6,171 nucleotides of DNA from Candidatus Omnitrophica bacterium UBA1562 (GTDB lineage: Bacteria > Omnitrophota > Gorgyraeia > Gygaellales > Profunditerraquicolaceae), in the NCBI GenBank assembly GCA_002322525.1, contig DCOU01000037.1, positions 1-6,171 of the forward strand. The letters run 5' to 3'. How positions within the stretch are numbered: the first letter of the stretch is position 1; every line of letters starts with the position of its first letter. Shown here piece after piece: positions 1-5,693 of the stretch. The notes under the pieces were generated by a model. The model ran no database searches and was not told the origin of the DNA. It saw nothing but the letters and a program-made list of their open reading frames with translations. The position numbers were made by a program, and so were the translations under genes.

Positions 1-48
1 GATGCTATTTAAACAAAGTACTGTTTTTATTTAAATATATTTTTATAT

Positions 49-86
49 CCCCGCACCTTCTTTTTCAATATCTAGAAGGTGCGGGG
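49..86. repeat. Perfect 12-bp palindrome after purS (copy 1 of CCCCGCACCTT repeat)
   Basis: CCCCGCACCTTC at 49-60 pairs perfectly with GAAGGTGCGGGG at 75-86 around a 14-base loop. It begins 5 bases past the purS stop codon. On the purS transcript the stem is followed by an A/U mixture and not a U run, so it is not a canonical intrinsic terminator, although it could still stabilise or end the 3' end of the message. Eleven of the 12 arm bases recur in the palindrome inside carB at 584-612, so I treat it as a dispersed palindromic repeat first and a possible terminator second. Confidence 0.75.
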
Positions 87-91
87 TTCAT

Positions 92-340
92 TCATTCCTT
101 TTTTATCTTAAAATGATAATCTTCTATAATTGGATTTGCCAATAATTTATTACACATCTGCTTAATTTCACGTTCCGCTCTTTTTTTATCTTTAAGATTT
201 AGTTTAATAATCACTAATTTGCCCATGCGAACATCTGCTAAGTTTTTATAGCCTAATGATTCTAAGGCATGCTTAACAGTCAAACCTTGAGGATCAGCAA
301 CAGTTCTTTTTAAAATGATATTAATTTCTGCTTTCAACAT
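92..340 (-). CDS. purS: Phosphoribosylformylglycinamidine synthase, PurS subunit
   Basis: This is the small subunit of the three-part FGAM synthase (PurS, PurQ, PurL), which converts formylglycinamide ribonucleotide, glutamine and ATP to the amidine in cytoplasmic purine synthesis. In the known complex PurS dimers bridge the PurL synthase and the PurQ glutaminase. The 82-residue product has the usual family length. It shows the family signatures near the N-terminus (VADPQG, then ALESLGY), a central VRMGK strand, and the C-terminal MCNKLLANPIIEDY. The start at 340 is chosen over upstream in-frame ATGs because GGAGG lies 5 bases before it and the protein then begins at the expected MLKAEINI strand. 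The upstream extension would run into an element end. It is last in the pyrG-carA-carB-purS row. purQ and purL are not in the window and may lie beyond position 1 or elsewhere. Confidence 0.93.
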   Translation of the reverse strand: MLKAEINIILKRTVADPQGLTVKHALESLGYKNLADVRMGKLVIIKLNLKDKKRAEREIKQMCNKLLANPIIEDYHFKIKKE

Positions 341-345
341 AATTT

Positions 346-350
346 CCTCC
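346..350 (-). promoter_or_regulatory. Ribosome binding site of purS
   Basis: GGAGG on the minus strand lies 5 bases before the ATG at 340-338. It decides the purS start, since the two ATGs further upstream have no comparable site. It begins two bases after a GGGCTCATT element end. Confidence 0.8.
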
Positions 351-352
351 AT

Positions 353-397
353 AATGAGCCCACAACTTACAAACACGAAGTGTGAATAAGCTATTGT
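353..397 (-). repeat. Element-end relic between carB and purS (hairpin plus GGGCTCATT)
   Basis: Read on the minus strand, a hairpin is followed by GGGCTCATT (361-353) and then directly by the purS ribosome binding site. The hairpin pairs ACAA (397-394) with TTGT, CTTA with TAAG, and ACAC with GTGT, with small internal loops, and its 3' arm reads TAAGTTGT. Element B ends the same way, with a stem closing in GTAAGTTAT followed by GGGCTCATTT. The last carB codon and its TAG stop lie inside the stem. I read this as a decayed end of the same element family found at 4944-5930. The rest of the element is not present here. Confidence 0.6.
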
Positions 398-2073
398 GAC
401 TCATATGTTGAATAATAATAAGGGGTCAATGCCTCAAACTCTGCGGCACAAGTATCTACAAGTTTATAACTTGGGTTTATCCCTAAATCTTTACGCCATT
501 TTCTTATCGCATCTTCGCTTTGGTTTAACAAACGGGCGAGCTGTAAATCTGAAAATCCAAATTCCTTTGCTTTTCTAAGTAAACCCCGCACCTTTTGGTT
601 AAAGGTGCGGGGTAAATCAACCGAACTTTCTTCGTGAGTTAATTTTAATTCTGACTTTATCTCTCCTTCCAATTCGACAATCTGGCGAATATTTTCCAAA
701 AACCAAGGGTCAATTCGGGTTAATTTATAAATGTCATTAATACTATTGCCTCTTTTTATGGCCTGTTTTATATAAAGCACTCTTAAGGCATTAGGAACTC
801 TCAAATTCTTTTCTAATTCATCGTCGTTCGGTGAATATTTTAAATCATCCAAACCAGCAAGGCCTATTTCTAGTGAGCGCAGTGCCTTCTGCAGAGCTTC
901 TTTAAAAGTCCTACCTATAGCCATTACTTCTCCTACTGATTTCATGGATACGGTTAATGTGGGATCCGCTTTTGGAAATTTCTCAAAGGTAAAACGGGGA
1001 ACCTTTACTACACAGTAATCAATAGTAGGCTCAAAACAAGCAGGAGTCTTTTTGGTGATATCATTGGGAATTTCGTCTAACGTATAACCCACGGCTAATT
1101 TTGCCGCAATTTTAGCAATAGGAAAACCCGTTGCCTTGGAAGCCAATGCGGAACTGCGAGAAACCCTGGGGTTCATTTCAATGATAACCATTCTTCCGGT
1201 TTCAGGATGCACAGCAAACTGGATATTGGAACCACCGGTTTCTACGCCTATTTCTCTGATACAGGCAATTGCTGCATCTCTCATCTTTTGATATTCTTTA
1301 TCCGTTAATGTTTGGATGGGGGCAACTGTGATACTATCGCCGGTATGAACTCCCATCGGGTCAAAATTTTCAATTGAACAAATGATAACCACATCATCTT
1401 TTATATCCCGCATTACTTCTAATTCAAATTCCTTCCAGCCGATAACCGACTCTTCAATAAGAATCTCACTGATCATGCTGGATTCTAGACCCCGCTTGGC
1501 TAATTCTTTGAATTCCTCTATATTATAAGCTACGCTGCCACCCGTACCTCCCAGGGTAAAACTAGGTCTTATGACTACTGGAAAGCCCAAAGTTTTTACT
1601 ACCGCGCAAGCCTCTTTTAAATTATATGCCTTATCACTCTTAGGCAGGCCCAAACCTATTTTCTTCATCGCCTCTTTAAATAATTTCCTATCCTCACCTT
1701 TCTTGATTGCTTTTATATTTGCACCAATAGTCTCTACTTTATATTTCTTTAATATGCCTTTTCCCGCTAATCCCACCGCAGTGTTTAAGGCAGTCTGGCC
1801 TCCTAATGTCGGCAGCAATGCGTCTGGCCTTTCTTTGGCAATAATTTTAGCTATTGTTTCTACAGTTATCGGTTCAACGTATGTACTATCTGCCATTTCT
1901 GGATCAGTCATAATAGTGGCGGGATTTGAATTCACCAAAATTACCTTATAACCTTCCTGTTTTAAAACCTTACAGGCTTGGGTTCCGGAATAGTCAAATT
2001 CGCAGGCCTGGCTGATAACGATTGGGCCAGAGCCAATGATTAAAATCTTTTTTATATCAGTTCTCTTAGGCAT
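391..2073 (-). CDS. carB: Carbamoyl-phosphate synthase large subunit, N-terminal half (split CarB)
   Basis: The 560-residue product equals the first half of a normal CarB of about 1,070 residues. It has the carboxyphosphate-forming ATP-grasp domain (about 1-400) and the oligomerisation domain (about 400-555), ending at TCAAEF...YYYSTYESQ where the second ATP-grasp half would begin. By my recollection of E. coli CarB, ATP-site residues Arg129, Arg169, Glu215, Glu299 and Asn301 occur at identical positions. The start overlaps the carA stop by 8 bases, implying translational coupling. The C-terminal half, which makes carbamoyl phosphate from carbamate, is absent, and no CarB-like reading follows the stop. 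Separate carB halves are known in Methanocaldococcus and Aquifex, so a split gene is more likely than a broken one. Two oddities are Ser21, where GPIVIGQA is usual, and an in-frame palindrome encoding residues 488-497. Confidence 0.93.
   Translation of the reverse strand: MPKRTDIKKILIIGSGPIVISQACEFDYSGTQACKVLKQEGYKVILVNSNPATIMTDPEMADSTYVEPITVETIAKIIAKERPDALLPTLGGQTALNTAVGLAGKGILKKYKVETIGANIKAIKKGEDRKLFKEAMKKIGLGLPKSDKAYNLKEACAVVKTLGFPVVIRPSFTLGGTGGSVAYNIEEFKELAKRGLESSMISEILIEESVIGWKEFELEVMRDIKDDVVIICSIENFDPMGVHTGDSITVAPIQTLTDKEYQKMRDAAIACIREIGVETGGSNIQFAVHPETGRMVIIEMNPRVSRSSALASKATGFPIAKIAAKLAVGYTLDEIPNDITKKTPACFEPTIDYCVVKVPRFTFEKFPKADPTLTVSMKSVGEVMAIGRTFKEALQKALRSLEIGLAGLDDLKYSPNDDELEKNLRVPNALRVLYIKQAIKRGNSINDIYKLTRIDPWFLENIRQIVELEGEIKSELKLTHEESSVDLPRTFNQKVRGLLRKAKEFGFSDLQLARLLNQSEDAIRKWRKDLGINPSYKLVDTCAAEFEALTPYYYSTYESQ
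584..612. repeat. Palindrome inside the carB coding sequence (copy 2 of CCCCGCACCTT repeat)
   Basis: CCCCGCACCTTT at 584-595 pairs perfectly with AAAGGTGCGGGG at 601-612 around the 5-base loop TGGTT. The arms match 11 of 12 bases of the palindrome at 49-86. On the minus strand it encodes CarB residues Pro488 to Gly497 (PRTFNQKVRG), in a linker of the oligomerisation domain. It is in frame and creates no stop. Confidence 0.8.
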
Positions 2074-3151
2074 ACTTTTTCATCATCTCAATAAACTCTC
2101 CAAACAAATACTGGGCATCATGCGGGCCGCTAGAGGCTTCAGGATGAAACTGCACGGAAAATATGGGTAATTTTTTATGCCGCATTCCTTCCAAAGTCTG
2201 GTCATTTAAATTTATATGGGTAATTTCTATTTCTTTCTTATTTAAGGAATCTATATCTACGCAGAAGCCGTGGTTCTGAACCGTGATAGAAACCTTACCT
2301 GTCTTTAAATCTTTAACCGGATGATTTGCGCCGTGATGGCCGAATTTAAGTTTGTAGGTCTTACCTCCAAAAGCAAGACCTAACATCTGATGGCCTAGAC
2401 AAATGCCAAATATAGGCACTTTTCCGATTAATCTTCTGGTTGTTTCGATAACATACTTGACTGCTGCAGGATCTCCGGGGCCGTTAGAAAGTAGCAGGCC
2501 ATCAGGTTTCATCTCTAAAATCTCATCAGCCTTAGTATCTGCCGGCACAATGATAACCTGGCATTTATGCTTCAAGAGTTCTCTCAAGATATTATATTTA
2601 ACTCCGCAATCTAAAACAATGACCTTGAATCTTGCTTTTTCAATTTTAGACCAAATATATTTTTTTCTATTGGTAACTTCCTTCACTAAGTCGCAACCGA
2701 TTAAACCTGGAGAATCTTTAGCCTTTTGTACTAAACTCTTATCATTTGGGTCTTCGGTAGATAAAACCGCTTTCATTGCTCCAGCTTCTCGGATATGTAA
2801 AGTAAGGGCACGTGTATCTATTCCCTCGATACCCAAGATATTATTTTCCTTAAGATACCCCTCTAATGTTTTTTGCGCCCGCCAATTACTAGCTATTTTA
2901 CTGTATTCCTTGACCACAAAACCTTCCACAAAAAGTTTGTGCGATTCTACGTCTTCTGAGTTTATCCCGTAGTTGCCAATCAAAGGATAGGTCATAGTTA
3001 CAATTTGACCTTTATAAGAAGGGTCGGTAAGAATCTCCTGATACCCAGTCATGCTGGTATTAAAAACTACTTCACCATATCTTTCGCCTTTTGCGCCAAA
3101 AGATTGACCTCTAAATATTCTTCCGTCTTCTAAAGCCAGTATCGCTTCCAT
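2066..3151 (-). CDS. carA: Carbamoyl-phosphate synthase small (glutaminase) subunit
   Basis: CarA hydrolyses glutamine and channels the ammonia to CarB, giving carbamoyl phosphate for pyrimidine and arginine synthesis in the cytoplasm. The 361-residue product is slightly shorter than the E. coli protein but complete. The N-terminal small-subunit domain (about 1-150) shows GEVVFNTSMTGYQEILTDPSY (24-46, interrupted here only by position) and GIDTR at 110-114. The class I glutamine amidotransferase domain (about 175-360) has LSNGPGDP, the nucleophile Cys251 in GICLGHQ, and the catalytic pair His336/Glu338 in VQFHPE. The start at 3151 is supported by AGGAG, although it ends only 2 bases from the ATG. 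Its stop overlaps the start of carB, so the two subunits are probably made together. It follows pyrG on the same strand after 169 bases. Confidence 0.96.
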   Translation of the reverse strand: MEAILALEDGRIFRGQSFGAKGERYGEVVFNTSMTGYQEILTDPSYKGQIVTMTYPLIGNYGINSEDVESHKLFVEGFVVKEYSKIASNWRAQKTLEGYLKENNILGIEGIDTRALTLHIREAGAMKAVLSTEDPNDKSLVQKAKDSPGLIGCDLVKEVTNRKKYIWSKIEKARFKVIVLDCGVKYNILRELLKHKCQVIIVPADTKADEILEMKPDGLLLSNGPGDPAAVKYVIETTRRLIGKVPIFGICLGHQMLGLAFGGKTYKLKFGHHGANHPVKDLKTGKVSITVQNHGFCVDIDSLNKKEIEITHINLNDQTLEGMRHKKLPIFSVQFHPEASSGPHDAQYLFGEFIEMMKKYA

Positions 3152-3166
3152 TTCTCCTATTATTAC

Positions 3167-3175
3167 TTATCCACA
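3167..3175 (+). promoter_or_regulatory. Single consensus DnaA box (TTATCCACA)
   Basis: TTATCCACA is an exact match to the bacterial DnaA box and lies 16 bases upstream of the carA start. I saw no second box, no AT-rich unwinding region and no dnaA or dnaN nearby, so it is not an origin. It could be a regulatory DnaA site or chance. Confidence 0.25.
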
Positions 3176-3194
3176 GTTAATGACAAATGACAGG

Positions 3195-3320
3195 TAAAAT
3201 CCCAATAATTACCAAATCCCAATTAAATCCCAATTACCAAATCCCAATTCTTTAGTTGGCAATTAGAAATTGGACATTGGATATTCATTGGTATTATTGG
3301 TATTTATTGGATATTGGAAA
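3195..3320. repeat. CCAAT/ATTGG word cluster between pyrG and carA
   Basis: The left part carries four near-tandem copies of AAATCCCAAT(T/A), at about 3199, 3215, 3226 and 3239. The right part carries six ATTGG words, at 3269, 3276, 3287, 3296, 3306 and 3313, plus one TTGGC. The two halves are complementary, so the pyrG-carA message could form a long imperfect hairpin here. The block fills the pyrG-carA gap almost completely, starting directly at the pyrG stop. No gene is present. It could be a low-complexity repeat that spread in the genome, or an mRNA processing or attenuation structure. Confidence 0.7.
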
Positions 3321-4943
3321 TTAACCTTTTTGTGCTTTGACATTTGAATTTAATAATGCGGCCTTAATGAACTCCCTAAATAAAGGGTGCGCCTCGTCGG
3401 GTTTAGACTTAAATTCGGGGTGAAACTGCACGGCAATAAAATATGGGTGGTTTTTCAGTTCAATTATCTCCACTAAATTCTTTTTCGGATATATGCCGCA
3501 AAATTTCATGCCTTTTCTTTCTAATAATTTTTTATATTTATTGTTAAACTCATATCTATGCCGGTGACGCTCCAAAATTTTAGTCTTGCCAAAAACTCTG
3601 AAGGCTAGGGTATTCTTTTTAATTTTACAAGGGTATGCTCCCAAGCGCATTGTCCCACCTAAATCCTTAATCTTCTTTTGCTCTGCCAATAAACTGATTA
3701 CCGGATATTTTGTCTTGGGCTTAAACTCTGTTGAATTAGCATCTTTTAGGCCGCAGACATTCCGGGAAAACTCGATAACTGCACACTGCATACCCAGACA
3801 CAGACCTAAAAAAGGAATTTTATTTTCTCTGGCAAATTTAATAGCTTTTATTTTACCCTCTATTCCGCGATAACCAAACCCTCCGGGCACAAGAATTCCG
3901 GACACACCTTTTAGAAGTTTATCCGGCCCTTTTTTTTGGATATCTTCAGAATCTACCTTTTTAATTTCTACCTTGGCGTCATTATGGATTCCTGCATGAA
4001 CTAAAGACTCGTATATAGACTTATAGGCATCTTGTAAAGTGATGTATTTACCCACCAATGCAATAGTCACTTTATGTTTTGGATTAAGGGTGTGTTCTAC
4101 TACACTATTCTGCCAATCCTTTAAATCTGAGAATTTACAGATTAAATTAAAATGACTCAAAATTATTTCATCCAAAATTTGGTTTTTAAAAACCAGAGGT
4201 ATCTGATAAATAGACTCTACATCCTTTGCCTCAATCACTGCTTCTTTTCTGACATTACAGAACAAAGATATCTTCTCTTTAACTTCTTCTGATAAGGCTT
4301 TTTCTGTGCGGCAGATTAATATATCAGGCTGAATCCCGATCTCGCGCAATGTCCCTACGCTATGCTGGGTAGGTTTTGTCTTTATTTCGTCAGCAACTTT
4401 TATATAAGGAATTAGCGTTAGATGGATATAAAGCACATTATTATATCCCATATCTAACCTGAATTGCCTTGCCGCTTCCAAAAATGGTAGACCCTCAATA
4501 TCACCTACTGTACCGCCGATTTCTACAATGACAATATCCGCACCTGATACCTCGGCAGCCTTTTTAACCCTTTCTTTTATCTCATTGGTGATATGCGGAA
4601 TTACCTGGATAGTCTTACCTAAATAATCGCCGCGCCTTTCTTTGGAAATTACGGCATTATAAACCTGACCTGTAGTAACATTATTGAATTTAGTCATCCG
4701 GGCTTTAGTGAACCTTTCATAATGCCCCAGGTCTAAATCTGTTTCTGCTCCATCTTCAGTTACATAAACCTCCCCATGCTGATAAGGATTCATGGTGCCA
4801 GGGTCAACATTAATATAAGGGTCACACTTAATTAGGGTAACCTTAAGTCCCCTTGATTCCAATATTTTGCCTATACCGGCACAAGTGATACCCTTCCCCA
4901 AACTAGAAACCACCCCTCCGGTTATAAAAATATATTTTGCCAT
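3321..4943 (-). CDS. pyrG: CTP synthase
   Basis: PyrG aminates UTP to CTP using ATP and glutamine-derived ammonia, the last step of pyrimidine nucleotide synthesis. From the ATG at 4943 the product is 540 residues, the usual length. The synthase domain begins MAKYIFITGGVVSSLGKG, whose P-loop lies at residues 9-18, and continues through DPYINVDPGTMNP and EIGGTVGDIE. The glutaminase domain (about 290-535) has GGFGYRG, nucleophile Cys382 in GLCLGMQ, and His508/Glu510 in VQFHPE. An in-frame ATG 4 codons upstream (4955) is rejected because it lies inside the terminal repeat of element A and because the family starts at the later Met. I see no clear Shine-Dalgarno sequence: element A ends exactly at this start codon and has apparently replaced the native leader. 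carA follows in the same direction. Confidence 0.96.
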   Translation of the reverse strand: MAKYIFITGGVVSSLGKGITCAGIGKILESRGLKVTLIKCDPYINVDPGTMNPYQHGEVYVTEDGAETDLDLGHYERFTKARMTKFNNVTTGQVYNAVISKERRGDYLGKTIQVIPHITNEIKERVKKAAEVSGADIVIVEIGGTVGDIEGLPFLEAARQFRLDMGYNNVLYIHLTLIPYIKVADEIKTKPTQHSVGTLREIGIQPDILICRTEKALSEEVKEKISLFCNVRKEAVIEAKDVESIYQIPLVFKNQILDEIILSHFNLICKFSDLKDWQNSVVEHTLNPKHKVTIALVGKYITLQDAYKSIYESLVHAGIHNDAKVEIKKVDSEDIQKKGPDKLLKGVSGILVPGGFGYRGIEGKIKAIKFARENKIPFLGLCLGMQCAVIEFSRNVCGLKDANSTEFKPKTKYPVISLLAEQKKIKDLGGTMRLGAYPCKIKKNTLAFRVFGKTKILERHRHRYEFNNKYKKLLERKGMKFCGIYPKKNLVEIIELKNHPYFIAVQFHPEFKSKPDEAHPLFREFIKAALLNSNVKAQKG

Positions 4944-5262
4944 AAATGAAGCCATAACTTATGGAGTCCCGAAACTTCGGGACGACATAAGTTATCTGGC
5001 TGAATTTATCCCGCCCCTGGTCAATCTGAAAGATTGCCCAGGACTAGTCCTGAGAAATTCTATGAATTTCTCAGGGCGAGTGCATCAAAATTATCGTAGA
5101 GAATTTTGATGCATTTTACGAGGCGGGACACAGTTGGCAACATATACTCCTTGCGTAAACATCCCAAAAATCTCTACGATTTTTTTGGGATACGTTTCGG
5201 AGTTAATTCGCAGACGGCTTCAGCCTATCCTTGACATCTACGATGTCAAGGATCGCTCATTT
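4944..5262. mobile_element. Modular hairpin element, copy A (319 bp)
   Basis: The left end AAATGAAGCC abuts the pyrG start codon. A terminal hairpin follows (ATAACTTATG 4954-4963 with CATAAGTTAT 4986-4995, enclosed by GCC/GGC). The GGCTGAA block is at 4998-5004. Stem TCCCGCC/GGCGGGA (5009-5015/5122-5128) closes a junction of three perfect or near-perfect hairpins, at 5016-5042, 5049-5075 and 5082-5112. A second stem (ACTCC 5146/GGAGT 5199) carries a hairpin at 5161-5191. Then come TTAATTCGC (5203-5211), a hairpin at 5229-5251, and GCTCATTT (5255-5262), 3 bases before the next gene. The whole run has no credible protein. It matches copies B and C in its ends and layout but has the largest centre. 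I found no flanking duplication. Confidence 0.7.
5113..5140 (-). promoter_or_regulatory. Candidate sigma-70 type promoter for pyrG, inside element A
   Basis: On the minus strand TTGCCA (5140-5135) and TAAAAT (5118-5113) are separated by 16 bases. Each hexamer matches the consensus at five of six positions. Transcription from here would give pyrG a hairpin-rich leader of roughly 160 bases. In AT-rich DNA such matches arise by chance, so this is a weak call. Confidence 0.25.
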
Positions 5263-5265
5263 AAA

Positions 5266-5505
5266 ATGATTAACATAGACTTTTCTTTGGCCATATCCCT
5301 ATATATCCTCATTTTTCTAATTATCATATTAATCGCCTGGTTAGTAAATAAAAAACAAAAGGATAAAGATTTAAACGTGGATGATAGATTTATCTGGCAT
5401 TGTTGCGTATGTACTTATACCTACATTAATACTAAAGAAGACATGATTTCGGTCTGCCCCAGGTGCGGCAGCTACAATAAAAAACTAAGTAAAGCCACAA
5501 CTTAG
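5266..5505 (+). CDS. Small membrane-anchored zinc-ribbon protein, function unknown
   Basis: The 79-residue product has a hydrophobic segment at about 7-27, a lysine-rich stretch (KKQKDK, 29-34) suggesting that the rest faces the cytoplasm, and a zinc ribbon with Cys46/Cys49 and Cys64/Cys67 (CxxC, 14 residues, CPRCGS). Residue 47 is also cysteine. I do not recognise a named function; a metal-stabilised, membrane-tethered contact domain is all the sequence supports. The frame is open further upstream to 5134, but that part is element A hairpin sequence, so I start at the ATG at 5266, 3 bases after the element end. The only possible Shine-Dalgarno sequence is a distant AAGGA. The last residues (SKATT) and the TAG stop come from element B; without B the protein would end KKLVDISSS. 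Confidence 0.65.
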   Translation: MINIDFSLAISLYILIFLIIILIAWLVNKKQKDKDLNVDDRFIWHCCVCTYTYINTKEDMISVCPRCGSYNKKLSKATT

Positions 5506-5655
5506 CGAGCGATTAGCGAAGCTAAGTTGTATGGCTGAACTTATCCCGACAGCTGCAAGAAAATTTGGAACAAATTTTCGCAGCGTTTTGCTATCGGGAT
5601 TAATTCGCCCAAATAACTTACGTTCGCTATCGCTCCGTAAGTTATGGGCTCATTT
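5488..5655. mobile_element. Modular hairpin element, copy B (168 bp, with 9-bp flanking repeats)
   Basis: This is the most compact and regular copy. The left hairpin is ACAACTTAGC/GCTAAGTTGT (5497-5506/5521-5530), enclosed by GCC/GGC. GGCTGAAC follows. The central stem ATCCCGA/TCGGGAT (5543-5549/5594-5600) holds an inner hairpin with arms AAAATTTG/CAAATTTT. Then come TTAATTCGCCC, the right hairpin ATAACTTAC/GTAAGTTAT (5613-5621/5637-5645) enclosed by GCCC/GGGC, and GGGCTCATTT. The right end, reverse-complemented, matches the left end in stem, loop (GAGCGAT.AGCGAA) and following block, so the element has terminal inverted repeats of about 60 bases. AAAAAACTA flanks it at 5479-5487 and 5656-5664, which looks like a target-site duplication. 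No transposase is encoded, so it would be non-autonomous. Confidence 0.75.
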
Positions 5656-5665
5656 AAAAAACTAG

Positions 5666-5693
5666 TTGACATAAGTTCTAGTTGATTTAAAAT
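5666..5693 (+). promoter_or_regulatory. Candidate sigma-70 type promoter upstream of element C
   Basis: TTGACA (5666-5671) is a perfect -35 box, and TAAAAT (5688-5693) matches the -10 box at five of six positions after a 16-base spacer. Transcription would start near 5700, at the left edge of element C, making C the leader of the winged-helix gene. The spacer also contains one copy of a CTAGTTGA direct repeat (5662-5669 and 5678-5685). Part of this stretch was probably the old 3' end of the zinc-ribbon gene. Confidence 0.4.

Noticed and set aside
49..86. Classical intrinsic terminator for the purS message
   Set aside because: The stem is strong but the following minus-strand sequence is A/U mixed, with no U run directly after it.
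341..376. Twelve-residue N-terminal extension of PurS
   Set aside because: It would put the ribosome binding site GGAGG inside the coding region, exceeds the family length and overlaps the element relic.
1571..1951. Plus-strand open frame of 126 codons opposite carB, and similar ones opposite carA and pyrG (2403-2972, 3586-3873, 396-578)
   Set aside because: They are antisense to strongly conserved enzymes, have no recognisable domain and no convincing ribosome binding site.
391..2073. carB as a truncated pseudogene
   Set aside because: The break falls exactly at the natural half boundary, all ATP-site residues checked are present, and split CarB proteins are known.
4944..4955. Earlier pyrG start at 4955 (four extra residues, MASF)
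   Set aside because: It lies in the terminal repeat of element A, and the CTP synthase family begins at the MAKYIFITGG methionine.
4867..5109. Plus-strand open frame running from pyrG antisense into element A
   Set aside because: It is half antisense pyrG and half hairpin sequence, with no domain.
5134..5265. Upstream extension of the zinc-ribbon reading frame to an ATG at 5134
   Set aside because: The added 44 residues are translated from element A hairpins, and the membrane segment follows naturally from the ATG at 5266.
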